In this document: in pieces, positions 1 to 8,743 of the stretch
Layout of the letters: each line of letters starts with the position of its first letter
Position numbering within the stretch: position 1 is the stretch's first letter
Assembly (NCBI GenBank): GCA_022827095.1
Contig: JAJDTP010000025.1
Span: 62,001 to 126,000, forward strand
Direction of reading: 5' to 3'
Length of the DNA stretch: 64,000 nucleotides
DNA from: Dehalococcoidia bacterium
Lineage (GTDB): Bacteria; Chloroflexota; Dehalococcoidia; Lucifugimonadales; UBA3495
Notes under the pieces: model-generated
What the model saw: the letters and a program-made list of their open reading frames with translations, nothing else
Told to the model about the DNA's origin: nothing
Databases searched by the model: none
Translations under genes and position numbers: made by a program

Positions 1-540
1 CGCGGCGGCGTTTCCAAGTGGGCCCCAGTCCGACGGGAGATTCTGAACTACCTGAAGCAGAGTCCGGACATTTACGTGACCACCATGGTCGACTATTCCG
101 GAATGCCGCAATCATGGCCCGGCCGACGGGAAGTCGCCGGGACACGAACCGTCGCCGAAAAAGCCAACCAAGTGAAGCAGGCCATGCTGACTTGTATCGT
201 CAGGGCGCTGGAAAACTTCCATCCCGTCCGCTTCATCCCCAATGTGATTATGCACGAGTTCGAGGGATTGCTCTTCAGCAACCCGGACGCTCTCGCTGGT
301 GCTATCGGCCGTCCCGATCTAGCACAACGGCTTCAGAGTATCGTAGACGAATGTGGATCCCCCGAGGAGATCAACTCCTCCTACGATACTTTCCCTTCTC
401 GGCGACTGAAAGGAGTAGACCCACGATACCAGAAGGTGCTCCACGGCACTGAAGCCGCTCGGCAAATCGGCCTGGCGACAATGCGTTCCCAATGTCCTTT
501 GTTCGACCAGTGGGTCAGCAAACTCGAACGTGCGGCGTGA
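1..540 (+). CDS. DUF4276 family protein (5' truncated by window)
   Basis: The reading frame is open from the first base, so this is the C-terminal part of a protein (about 179 residues visible). A GTG at 76 is internal to the family match, because the upstream residues GGVSKWAPVRREI are typical of DUF4276. Further features are VTTMVDYSGMP, an acidic HEFEGLLFS stretch and a C-terminal segment ending SQCPLFDQWVSKLE. DUF4276 proteins resemble the TOPRIM-like RloB group and often sit beside an SMC-like ATPase in defence or accessory islands; that partner would lie outside this window. The function is not established. The family call is from recognition of conserved segments. Confidence 0.75.
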   Translation, partial: RGGVSKWAPVRREILNYLKQSPDIYVTTMVDYSGMPQSWPGRREVAGTRTVAEKANQVKQAMLTCIVRALENFHPVRFIPNVIMHEFEGLLFSNPDALAGAIGRPDLAQRLQSIVDECGSPEEINSSYDTFPSRRLKGVDPRYQKVLHGTEAARQIGLATMRSQCPLFDQWVSKLERAA

Positions 541-611
541 TTCCACCCGCTGGATCCCATCGGAACCTCACTCCGCAAATCGGCCGTCGGCCGCTGCTTC
601 GGATGACGACA

Positions 612-1412
612 TTAACAAGCCTCATACCGGCTGACGATGCTGGTCACATGGGGATAGAGCGGCAGGCGCTCCCGGCCGTCCCACCAACGGAATGATTCCA
701 GCTCCCGGTCGTTGATCCTGGCGTTCCCACCCGCATGAACCAGCACCACCTTGTGGTCGTTGAAACTCCCCTCGTTGGTGTAGTCAAAGAGCCGCTCCGC
801 TTTATAGGCCTTCAACCCCAGCTCCTCGCCAACTTCCCGACACGCCGCAGTCAACGCCGCCTCGCCTCGTTCCATACCCCCTCCCGGCAGGGAGTATTTG
901 TCGTGACCCTTATCACGCACCAGCAAGTACCTGCCGTCCCTGATCACCAGCGCCGTGGCCTTCTGCCGCTTCCGAGAACTTGGCGACCTGCCGCTGTCAC
1001 CCCTCGACGAGTAATCCTTCTCCGGCCTGGCCCGGCCATTCTTGATGTCCGCCCAGAGCCGCAGCGCCTTCCTGTCGCCTCCGAAAGCCAGGTCCTCCGG
1101 CCGGATCCGGTCCGGATCACGCCAGCGCACGTCCAGGCATTCCTTGCGCTGGAACCGGAGCTTGCCTCCCACCCTCTGACCGACGAACACCTTGATGGGC
1201 CGGGCGTTGCCAGTGTAAAGCCTATGGGTGACCTTAACGACGATGCCTGTCTCCTCTCTGGTCTCCCGGTAGGCGGCGTGGCGACTGCTTTCACCGCGAT
1301 CAACCAGGCCTCCCGGCAACGACCACTTGCCCTTGCGATTGCCGTAGGCCCGCTGGACGAAGAGAATCTCTCCCCTGTCGTTCTCCACCAAACAGAATGC
1401 CACGTCTCTCAT
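612..1412 (-). CDS. Tandem double-Nudix hydrolase
   Basis: The 266-residue protein contains two complete Nudix domains. The first Nudix box lies at about residues 34-57 (PGG then REtrEETGI) and the second at about 177-200 (PGGG then REvgEELGL). Both match the GX5EX7REUXEEXGU pattern with the metal-binding glutamates present. Between them is a low-complexity basic linker rich in R, S and G (about 125-152). Nudix enzymes hydrolyse nucleoside diphosphates linked to another moiety; the substrate cannot be read from sequence. The ATG at 1412 follows, by one base, the stop codon of an upstream frame that appears to have been split by the IS21 insertion. Confidence 0.85.
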   Translation of the reverse strand: MRDVAFCLVENDRGEILFVQRAYGNRKGKWSLPGGLVDRGESSRHAAYRETREETGIVVKVTHRLYTGNARPIKVFVGQRVGGKLRFQRKECLDVRWRDPDRIRPEDLAFGGDRKALRLWADIKNGRARPEKDYSSRGDSGRSPSSRKRQKATALVIRDGRYLLVRDKGHDKYSLPGGGMERGEAALTAACREVGEELGLKAYKAERLFDYTNEGSFNDHKVVLVHAGGNARINDRELESFRWWDGRERLPLYPHVTSIVSRYEAC

Positions 1413-1484
1413 ATCAATAGACCCCGCCTTCTCCGATTATTCCAAATGCCACATAAGCACGAAGAGGCGCCGCCGAATCATAAA

Positions 1485-1564
1485 TGTCAATTTTCACCGA
1501 CTTTGATCATCTAAATCGCGAAATGTTCACGGTCTTTGACCGAGATTTTCATGGTCATTGACCA
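1485..1564 (+). repeat. IS21 left end with three subterminal repeats
   Basis: Three related about 20-bp units lie at 1485-1508, 1521-1541 and 1544-1564. They share the core TTTTCAnnGTCnTTGACC. They are inverted relative to the right-end units and probably bind the IstA transposase. Confidence 0.75.
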
Positions 1565-1617
1565 CCTTGGGAGCCAGATCGGCGACCATTGCCGCACTTC
1601 GATGTTGAGGTGCAGCG

Positions 1618-3190
1618 ATGGCGTACCGGGAGGTTTCCAGGATGGAGATAAAAGAGATCATCCGCCGCTGGCAGGCGGGGGATGCCCCAGGGCGGATTGC
1701 CTTTGGGACCGGGCTGTCTCGCAACACGGTACGGAAGTACTTGGCGGCGGGCGCAGGCTGAGGGCATCGCCCAGGAAGGACCGCCGCCAAGCGAGGAGCA
1801 GTTAGTCCGGCTGGCGACGATCAGCCTGTCGGGACTGCGGCAGGCGGCGACGCCACGGCAGGACCAGTTGGAGCCGTGGGCTGACCAGATCTACCAGTGG
1901 CTCACCAAAGACCGGCTGCAGATGACCCGCATCCACGAGTTGCTGGCCATGCGGGGCTGCCAGTTGTCGTACCCGTCGCTGCGGCGTTTCATCGTGAACC
2001 GCAACTGGCGGCGACGCAGCAAGACCACAGTGCGGATGGCGGACACGCCGCCCGGTGAAGTGGCCGAGGCCGACTTCGGCCGATTGGGCATGATCACCGA
2101 CCCAGCCACCGGGAAGCGCAAGGCGGTGTGGGCCATGGTCATCGTGATGTGCCACTCTCGCCACTGCTTCGTCTGGCCCATGATGCAACAGAAGCTGGCG
2201 GACGTGATCGCCGGCTTGGAGGCAGCGTGGGCTTTCTTCGACGGCATGCCCAAATACCTGGTCATCGATAATTTCCCCGCCGCAGTGGTGGGCACGGATC
2301 CGCTCAATCCCATTCTCACCAGGGGCTTCCTGGAATATGCCCAGCACCGGGGTTTCATACCCGATCCCGCCCGCAAGGGACATCCTCAGGACAAGCCCAA
2401 AGTCGAACGCAAGGTGCCCTACGCTCGGGAACGCTTCTTCAAGGGCGCCGATTTCGACGACTTCACCCACGTCCGCGCCGCCGCGCCCAAATGGTGCCTG
2501 GAGGTGGCCGGTATGCGCATTCACGGTACCACGCGGAAGAAACCGCTGGTGGTCTTCCAGGATGAGGAGCGTCACGCCTTGATCCCCTGGGACGGCATCC
2601 CCTACGAGATCGCCAACTGGCGCACTAACACCGTCCATCAGGACTTTCACATCAAGTGCCTGGATGCACTCTACTCGGTGCCATCCCACCTCTGCCGGCC
2701 AGGCCGGAAGGTGGAAGTCAGAGTCGACAGCAAGCTGGTCCGCATCTACCACCGCGGCCAGCTGATCAAGACCCATGAGCGCCAGCCCAAAGGCGGCCGC
2801 TCCACCGACGTCGCCGACTATCCCCCCAAGGTCGCCCCCTACACCACCAGGGCTCCGGATGGGCTCAAGCGTGAGGCCGCCAAGCTGGGAACCGCAGTCG
2901 GCGAATTCGCCGAACGCCTCTTCGAAGGCAACCATCCCTGGTCCAAGATCAGGCAGGGACATAAGCTGCTGCGCCTGGGCGAGCGCTACACCGCCCAGCG
3001 CCTGGACGCCGCCTGTCAGCGGGCCCTGGACGTCGACCTCATCGACGTCTACCGCGTGGAGAACATCCTGGTCCAAGCTTTGGAAGAGGAAACCACGCCC
3101 CAACTGCCTCTGCCCCTGCTAACCGGTCGCTTCGCTCGGCCCGGGTCCGTCTTCGCCCAAAGCGACCCGTACCGCCGGAAGTCAGCCTGA
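1618..3190 (+). pseudogene. istA: IS21 transposase IstA, single-base frameshift
   Basis: An ATG at 1618 opens a frame with the N-terminal helix-turn-helix (VSRMEIKEIIRRWQAG, then TGLSRNTVRKYLAA) that stops at TGA 1759-1761. The rest of the protein continues in the +1 frame to 3190. Removing one G from the G run at 1749-1751 restores KYLAAAQAEGIAQEG, so the disruption is a single extra base. The downstream part carries the rve/DDE core: EADFGRLG supplies the first Asp, VIDNFPAAVVG the second and KPKVER the Glu. The frame that starts at 1682 lacks the HTH and is not the native start. It precedes istB by 13 nt. Whether the extra base is mutation, programmed frameshift or sequencing error cannot be told here. 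Confidence 0.85.
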
Positions 3191-3203
3191 GGAGATTATA
3201 CCC

Positions 3204-3971
3204 ATGACACGCGTATCTGAACTCACTCCTCTGCTCAAGAACCTCAAGCTGGGCGCCATGGCTACCACTCTGCCCGAGCGCATTGCCCTGGCCCGTCGTG
3301 AACAGCTGGACTATGCCTCCTTCCTGGAGATCATTCTCAGCGACGAGGTCAACCGCCGCGCCCACCGGCGCATCGAAGTGCGGCTCAATGGCGCCGGTTT
3401 CGAGGAGACCTGCCGGCTGGAGGACTTCGACTGGTCGGCGTCGATCACCCTGGACCGCCGCCTGCTGGACGCCGTCTTCTCCCTGGAATTTCTCGACAAG
3501 CACGAGCACGTGCTGCTGGTGGGACCGGCTGGCGTCGGGAAAAGCTTTCTCGCCCAGGCCCTGGGCTACTCCGCCATCCGCGCCGGACACACCGTACGCT
3601 TCAGCCATGCCGACGGCTTTTTCAGGGCCATGGCACAGGCCAGAGTGGACAACTCCGTCGACCGCGCCTTTCGATCCTTCATCACCCCTGACTTGCTCAT
3701 CCTCGATGACCTGGGGCTCCACCGGCTCACCGCCCAACAGTCCGCCGATCTTTACGAACTCATCCTCAACCGGCACCGGTCCTCCAGCTTCGTCATCACC
3801 AGCAACCGAGCCGTCGAAGAATGGCTCAGCCTCTTCGATGATCCCATTCTCGGCAACAGCGCCCTGGACCGCCTGGCCAACGCCAGCTACCAGATCGTCA
3901 TCGAGGGCACCAGCTACCGGGAACGGCTGTCCCCACACCGCGCTCTACTCAGCAACCAGGGAGGTGATTGA
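3204..3971 (+). CDS. istB: IS21 helper ATPase IstB
   Basis: The 255-residue AAA+ ATPase has a Walker A GPAGVGKSFLAQALG (about residue 107) and a Walker B LLILDDLGL (about 170), followed by ITSNRAVEEW as sensor region. IstB stimulates transposition by IstA and helps choose the target. The length is typical of the family (about 250). The ATG lies 13 nt after the istA stop, behind GAGGAGATTATACCC. The frame is intact, so IstB could still be produced although IstA is broken. Confidence 0.93.
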   Translation: MTRVSELTPLLKNLKLGAMATTLPERIALARREQLDYASFLEIILSDEVNRRAHRRIEVRLNGAGFEETCRLEDFDWSASITLDRRLLDAVFSLEFLDKHEHVLLVGPAGVGKSFLAQALGYSAIRAGHTVRFSHADGFFRAMAQARVDNSVDRAFRSFITPDLLILDDLGLHRLTAQQSADLYELILNRHRSSSFVITSNRAVEEWLSLFDDPILGNSALDRLANASYQIVIEGTSYRERLSPHRALLSNQGGD

Positions 3972-4019
3972 CCGGCCAACGACAACCTGATATTTGTCTA
4001 ATCGCTCTGCTCCCAAGGT

Positions 4020-4065
4020 GGTCAATGACCGTGAAAATCTCGGTCAATGACGATGAAAATTCACA
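4020..4065 (-). repeat. IS21 right end with two subterminal repeats
   Basis: Two units lie at 4020-4039 and 4042-4065. Each reads GGTCAATGACnnTGAAAAT and is the inverse of the left-end units. The terminal ACA at 4063-4065 is followed directly by the TAAA duplication. Confidence 0.75.
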
Positions 4066-4292
4066 TAAACCCCGTTCTCAAAACGGATCAATTTGAAGCC
4101 ATAGGCGCTTCTTGCGATGGATAGCAGCAGGACCACAATCCACCGCGCATTGGCCGGATGATCGAAAAGGAGCCTCCGGAGCGCGCATCTCAGGTTTTCG
4201 CGGCTGTCCGTGACTCCGACTATCATGAACCACACACGAGACTTCCAATCCGGGTGTATCGAACCATGCGATCCCAACCGTGATTCGTGCAA
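4066..4292 (-). pseudogene. Probable small gene split by IS21 insertion
   Basis: A minus-strand frame beginning at ATG 4292 reads toward the IS right end. If the IS and one TAAA copy are removed, the frame joins in phase at 1484. It then continues through 1414 and stops at TGA 1416-1414, one base before the Nudix ATG. The rebuilt product is about 97 residues, with a hydrophobic stretch ARWIVVLLLSIARSAYGF. I do not recognise the family, and the reconstruction could be a chance open frame. The in-phase rejoining and tight spacing to the next gene are the support. Confidence 0.35.
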
Positions 4293-4616
4293 CAGCCGTT
4301 ACGTGAACCTGCTCACACCGGGATTCTCCAAGATGCCCGGGGAACGCCGAGCTCGCAGCCTTGCCGCTTCCCCGCCAACGCCGCCTGGCTGGCGGTCCGG
4401 TTCATCGCCCATAACCTGGCTCGCTGGACCACGCGCCTCGGTATGGGAGAGCCGGTGGCAACCACCAAGACTCTCCGACGACGCTTCTTCTCCCTGGCCG
4501 GACGACTCACCCGCAAAGCCCGTCGTCTCACCCTGCATCTTCCCTAGGGCTGGCCCTGGCAGGACCAGTTCGCCGGTGCCCTGACGAGACTGCGTGTCCT
4601 GCTCCTTCCTTCCTGA
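4287..4616 (+). pseudogene. IS1380-family transposase C-terminal remnant
   Basis: The frame from about 4287 translates to a segment typical of the IS1380 (DDE_Tnp_1) C-terminus: CRFPANAAWLAVRFIAHNLA, RWTTRLGMGEPVATTKTLRR and RKARRLTLHLP. It then has an in-frame TAG at 4545-4547. Translation beyond that stop continues the family sequence (GWPWQDQFAGALTRLR) to TGA at 4614-4616, so the stop is a nonsense change. The N-terminal two thirds and catalytic residues are missing. This is a decayed fragment of a second insertion sequence next to the IS21. Confidence 0.75.
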
Positions 4617-4973
4617 CGACGCCCTCGGCGTTTGACCTGTTCACCATGCCATCACACGCCTGGCCGATCAGCGCCCAGGTTGGGCACCTGACCGCCTCCC
4701 CCAGCGATTCGCACTGATGATCGCTCCCAACGCCGCTGCCACGGGCCGTCAACATCCCCCTGGCGTGGCGTCCACATCCCGCATCGTCCATTTCATCGGC
4801 ATCAGGTCCTCTCCAGCCCGTTCACTGACCCTTCATCCCTCGTCCGATTACCGCCGACGTTTCCCTTCGGTGGATTCGAGCTTGGGCGCCAGTGTTTTTC
4901 AGCGGGACCGTGGACCCGGCAAATTCTCCTCATCAGCTCCGACCAGTTACCTGTTACGGCTTACGGCTTTTTG
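4617..4973. other. Intergenic, no gene recognised
   Basis: About 360 bp between the IS1380 remnant and the promoter of the DUF1800 gene. No frame has a convincing product. It may include decayed insertion-sequence tail, but no matching inverted repeat was found. Confidence 0.5.
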
Positions 4974-5002
4974 TTGACATTCGACTTGCCCAATCCTAAT
5001 AT
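4974..5002 (+). promoter_or_regulatory. Sigma-70-like promoter for DUF1800 gene
   Basis: TTGACA (4974-4979), a 17-bp spacer and TAATAT (4997-5002). It lies about 55 nt before the chosen ATG and excludes the more upstream start at 4971. Confidence 0.6.
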
Positions 5003-5057
5003 GTTGCGAAACGGCGCCTGGCTTAGTGTTCTGGGTTCGATAAACGGAGAGGCGGTA

Positions 5058-6473
5058 ATGCCCCACCAGGAAGACATTCGCTTGATGGCCCATTTAATGA
5101 GACGGGCCGGCTTCGGTGATGCCCGTGAGGAACTGGAGGAGCGTGTCTCCCAAGGCTACGAAGCCGTGGTCGAGGAGCTTCTGTATCCAGAGCGGCAGCC
5201 GGCCATAGACGACGAACTGCTGTACCGGATATTCCCGGGTTATGAGGGGGCCGGGGCGCTGCCAATAAATCAGGCCGATTGGGTGTTCCGGATGATCAAC
5301 ACCAAACGGCCTCTGGAAGAGAAGATGGCCCTCTTCTGGCATCAGTTGTTCGCCACCAGCAACTCCAAGGTGGACAATCCACTGGAGCTGACTCACCAGA
5401 TTGCCATCTTCCGTGAATACGGATTGGGTACCTACAGCGACCTGCTGGTAGAGGTTGCAAAGTCGCCAGCCATGATCTTCTGGTTGGACAACCAGGGAAA
5501 TCGTGACGGTGCCATAAATGAAAACTGGGGGCGGGAACTGTTGGAGCTTTTCTCCCTCGGTGTCGGAAACTATTCAGAGGATGATATTAGGGAAGCAGCC
5601 AGGGCCTTTACCGGATGGACGATTGCCCCAAAGATTCCCCGTAATCCTTACGGTCGTTTCCACTGGCTATTCGACTACAAACCTGAGGACCACGACGATC
5701 GGGAGAAGACCTTCCTGGGGCATACCGGGAACTTCAATGGCGAAGACATCGTGGACATTATTGCGGATCAACCGGCTACGGCCCGGTTTCTGGCCCGTCA
5801 CCTCTACAGATTCTTCGTCGCCGACGAGCCCCATGTCGCCAGTTGGAACATTACACCGCCAGTTGACCCTGAAGCCATCGAGTTGTTGGCGGATGCCTAC
5901 AATGAATCCAGTGGCGACATCCGGTCTATTTTACGGACGTTGTTCAACTCAGAGTTCTTCAAGAATGCCCGCTTCGCCCGGGTGAAAAGCCCGGCTGAAT
6001 TGATCGTTGGCACTGTGCGCATGGCGGGCAACTATGAAGGCTTCAAGCCAGGACTCAACAATCTGGCGTTGGAGTGCGGTTGGCAGGGACAGGGTCTGCT
6101 CAATCCTCCCAGCGTGGAGGGTTGGCACACAGGCTCAGAATGGATCGACCCCGGCGTTTTGATGCGCCGGGTGAACTTTGCCGCTAGGATATTTGGAGAC
6201 GTCTCACTACCCGGCGTGCAGGCTATCGTCAAACGGGTGTTGGTGAATGTGCATGTGCATGGGGATCATTCCCCCCAGGCGATAGTGGCAGCTTGTCTCG
6301 ATGCGATGGGACCGTTGGAAGTCAGTAAGACGACCCACTCTGAATTGATTGCCCATGCCGAAAAATGTGGCGATCTAGCCTGGAGCACCCCCGAAGAATT
6401 CAGGGCCACATTGCGCAATGTGAGCAGGATCTTGACCTTGATTGCCGCCTCACGAGAATATCAGTTTGCCTAG
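5058..6473 (+). CDS. DUF1800 domain-containing protein
   Basis: The 471-residue protein has the DUF1800 signatures: an N-terminal LMRRAGFGDAREELEE, KMALFWHQLFATSNSKV, ENWGRELLELFSLGVGNYSE with REAARAFTGWTI, and a C-terminal LNPPSVEGWHTGSEW. Members usually occur next to a DUF1501 gene, as here, 35 nt downstream; the pair is thought to act on exported or surface material, but the reaction is unknown. ATG 5058 follows GAGAGGCGGTA and lies downstream of a good promoter; a longer frame from 4971 would start inside that promoter. No signal peptide is evident. Base composition looks more AT-rich than the neighbouring core genes. Confidence 0.88.
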   Translation: MPHQEDIRLMAHLMRRAGFGDAREELEERVSQGYEAVVEELLYPERQPAIDDELLYRIFPGYEGAGALPINQADWVFRMINTKRPLEEKMALFWHQLFATSNSKVDNPLELTHQIAIFREYGLGTYSDLLVEVAKSPAMIFWLDNQGNRDGAINENWGRELLELFSLGVGNYSEDDIREAARAFTGWTIAPKIPRNPYGRFHWLFDYKPEDHDDREKTFLGHTGNFNGEDIVDIIADQPATARFLARHLYRFFVADEPHVASWNITPPVDPEAIELLADAYNESSGDIRSILRTLFNSEFFKNARFARVKSPAELIVGTVRMAGNYEGFKPGLNNLALECGWQGQGLLNPPSVEGWHTGSEWIDPGVLMRRVNFAARIFGDVSLPGVQAIVKRVLVNVHVHGDHSPQAIVAACLDAMGPLEVSKTTHSELIAHAEKCGDLAWSTPEEFRATLRNVSRILTLIAASREYQFA

Positions 6474-6508
6474 GCCAGCGCCTGCAACTGATGTAGAAGG
6501 ATCTGAAA

Positions 6509-7645
6509 ATGGCATCAACCCATAAAGACCCCGTGCTGGTCGTGCTGGAGCTGACTGGGGCCAACGACTATCTCAATACGATTGTTCCTTATAGCGATCC
6601 CCTGTATTGGGATAACCGGCCCAAGGTCCATATCCCTGAAGACCAATTGCTGCCCATAAATGACCAACTGGCATTCCGGGCTGACTCGGAGCCGTTGAAA
6701 GAATTCTACGACCAGGGCAACTTGGCAATCATTCACGGAATCGGGTTTGAAAATTCACCCCGTTCGCACTTTCGTGCAATGGACATCTGGCATACCTGCG
6801 AGCCGGATTCCATCGGTATTGACGGCTGGCTCGCCAAGGTCGTCCGGGACTTGGACCCTGCCGGCGAGAACGTGCTGAAGGGAGTTAACTTGGGCCAGGG
6901 CCTGCCTCGGGCACTGGCCATGAAAGGGGTTCCTGTTACTTCTGTTAACCACCTTCCTTCGTACGGCGTACTCTCATCAAATCCGGGGATCTCCTCCGAG
7001 CAAGATCGGATCCAATTGTTGGAGACCTTTGCCCGCATGTACTCTCCCACCATCGGCGCCGGACCGACCATGGACTATCTGGGACAGGCAGGACGGGATG
7101 CGTTGCGAGGAGCCGACATCATCCGGGTTGCTCCCGAAACCTATTCTTCAAACGTAGAGTACGCCAATAATGCCATCGCTAGGCGACTCAGAGACGTCGC
7201 CCAGGTGCATCTGGCCGGCCTGGGCACCCAGGTCTTTTACACCTCCCACGGGCCCTTCGACACCCATTATGACCAGCTGGGACCACATGAAAAGCTGTGG
7301 ACGGAGATTTCCGTTGCCATCCGCGACTTCTTCGCCGACCTGCGTGAGCACGACGCCTCAGACGAGGTGGTTATCATGTTGTTCAGCGAGTTTGGGCGCC
7401 GCGTCCGCGATAATGGCACTGGCACCGACCACGGAGCGGCCGGGGTAGCGTTCGCCATTGGCGACCGGGTGAATGGTGGAATGTACGGGACCTATCCGTC
7501 GCTGAAACCAGGGGACCTCACTCAGGGAGACCTGGCGCCCAACTATGATTTCCGTGGCTTCTACTCCACTTTGGCGGAAAAATGGCTGGGACTCGACCCG
7601 GTACCTATCGTCGGTGGACACTTCGAGCAAATGTCCTTCGTGTAG
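6509..7645 (+). CDS. DUF1501 domain-containing protein
   Basis: The 378-residue protein is of the DUF1501 (alkaline-phosphatase-fold, sulfatase-like) group. It shows VVLELTGANDYLNTIVPY at the N-terminus, NLAIIHGIGFENSPRSHFRA, then GPFDTHYDQLGPHEKLW and FSEFGRRVRDNGTGTDHGAA near residues 285-315. The latter two blocks hold the metal-binding Asp/His residues conserved in the family. No Tat signal peptide is visible, although many family members carry one. It follows the DUF1800 gene by 35 nt and precedes an NHL gene by 36 nt, suggesting a three-gene operon. Confidence 0.88.
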   Translation: MASTHKDPVLVVLELTGANDYLNTIVPYSDPLYWDNRPKVHIPEDQLLPINDQLAFRADSEPLKEFYDQGNLAIIHGIGFENSPRSHFRAMDIWHTCEPDSIGIDGWLAKVVRDLDPAGENVLKGVNLGQGLPRALAMKGVPVTSVNHLPSYGVLSSNPGISSEQDRIQLLETFARMYSPTIGAGPTMDYLGQAGRDALRGADIIRVAPETYSSNVEYANNAIARRLRDVAQVHLAGLGTQVFYTSHGPFDTHYDQLGPHEKLWTEISVAIRDFFADLREHDASDEVVIMLFSEFGRRVRDNGTGTDHGAAGVAFAIGDRVNGGMYGTYPSLKPGDLTQGDLAPNYDFRGFYSTLAEKWLGLDPVPIVGGHFEQMSFV

Positions 7646-7681
7646 CTTTGGGACCCCAAAATAGTTCGCGGGAGAGGGGAT

Positions 7682-8680
7682 ATGCTGACCACCGTCGCTG
7701 CCGGCAGGGTGTATGACTACAGCTACTGCATAGGCATGTACAGTCAGGCCGGCTGGGGATTTTGGGCTCCCCAGGATTTCGTCCTGGGATCGAACGGTCG
7801 AATTTATGTGTTGAGCCGCGGTGTGGAACAATTGGGGCAGCGTGTCACCAAGATCAACTTTGATCACGATTTTCAAGGACAGTTCGGCTCCGTCGGCGAG
7901 GAAGACGGGCGCTTCATTTGGCCCCGGTCGATTGATTTGGACCGTACCGGCCGAGTGTTCGTTTCGGACGAGTATCTCAACCGGGTAACCATTTACAGTG
8001 AAGAGGGTAGTTATCGATATCACTGGGGCAGATCCGGCAGCGGAGACGGGCAGCTAAACGGTCCGTCAGGAATTGCTTTCGACTCCCGGGGAACCGTTTG
8101 GGTGGTGGACAGCCTGAATCACCGGGTGCAGAGTTTCAACCAGATCGGTGAGTTTCAGTCCAAATTCGGGAAGCAAGGTGGCAGTGACGGAGATCTGGAG
8201 ATGCCATGGGGCATCTGCATCGACCGTGAGGACAACATCTACGTCGCGGATTGGGGAAATAACCGGGTGCAAAAATTCGCCCCTACTGGAGAGTTGCTCG
8301 TTAAGTTCGAAGGCTCCAGCACCGGGATGGGTTCGCTCAAAGGGCCATCCGGTGTAGCTGTGGACTCAGATGGAGATGTATACGTAACTGACTGGGGGAA
8401 CCACCGAGTCCAGATCTACGCCGCCGACGGCCAATATATCACGGCGCTGGTCGGTGACGCCCAAGAGCCTTCGCCATGGGCCCAGACCTACATCGATGCC
8501 AATCCGGATATCATCAAAGCCAGGCGGCGGACAGATCTGGAGCCTGAATGGCGGTTCCGGCGACCGGTGGCTGTCAACGTTGACGCAGACGACCGGATCA
8601 TAGTTTTGGAGTCCTACCATCACCGGCTTCAAATCTACAACAAGCTAAAGGATTACGAGGAACCCTCAATAAACTTGTAG
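7682..8680 (+). CDS. NHL-repeat beta-propeller protein
   Basis: The 332-residue protein is made of five to six NHL repeats with recurring phrases such as LNGPSGIAFDSRGTVWVVDS, NHRVQSFNQIGEFQSKFG, MPWGICIDREDNIYVADWGN and GPSGVAVDSDGDVYVTDWGN. Such propellers bind proteins, nucleic acids or sugars, or act as lyases; no catalytic signature was identified. ATG 7682 follows GGGAGAGGGGAT. It is third in the DUF1800-DUF1501-NHL set. No signal peptide was seen. Confidence 0.85.
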   Translation: MLTTVAAGRVYDYSYCIGMYSQAGWGFWAPQDFVLGSNGRIYVLSRGVEQLGQRVTKINFDHDFQGQFGSVGEEDGRFIWPRSIDLDRTGRVFVSDEYLNRVTIYSEEGSYRYHWGRSGSGDGQLNGPSGIAFDSRGTVWVVDSLNHRVQSFNQIGEFQSKFGKQGGSDGDLEMPWGICIDREDNIYVADWGNNRVQKFAPTGELLVKFEGSSTGMGSLKGPSGVAVDSDGDVYVTDWGNHRVQIYAADGQYITALVGDAQEPSPWAQTYIDANPDIIKARRRTDLEPEWRFRRPVAVNVDADDRIIVLESYHHRLQIYNKLKDYEEPSINL

Positions 8681-8743
8681 GCGCCTGACCGTCTCCACAT
8701 ATTTACCCGTTGCCGGTCACTTTCCCGGTCCAGCCCACCTAAG

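Larger units (their letters stand above)
1485..4065 (+). mobile_element. IS21-family insertion sequence, complete with ends
   Basis: The element is about 2581 bp with the istA-istB layout typical of IS21. The left end TGTCAATTTTCACCGAC and the inverted right end TGTGAATTTTCATCGTC match at 18 of the first 22 positions. It is flanked on both sides by TAAA (1481-1484 and 4066-4069), consistent with the short target duplications of this family. Multiple subterminal repeats at both ends, a hallmark of IS21 transposase binding, are present. istA is frameshifted, so the copy may be inactive. Confidence 0.9.

Noticed and set aside
1802-3103. 433-residue minus-strand frame inside the IS21
   Set aside because: Antisense to istA. 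IS21 elements carry only istA and istB.
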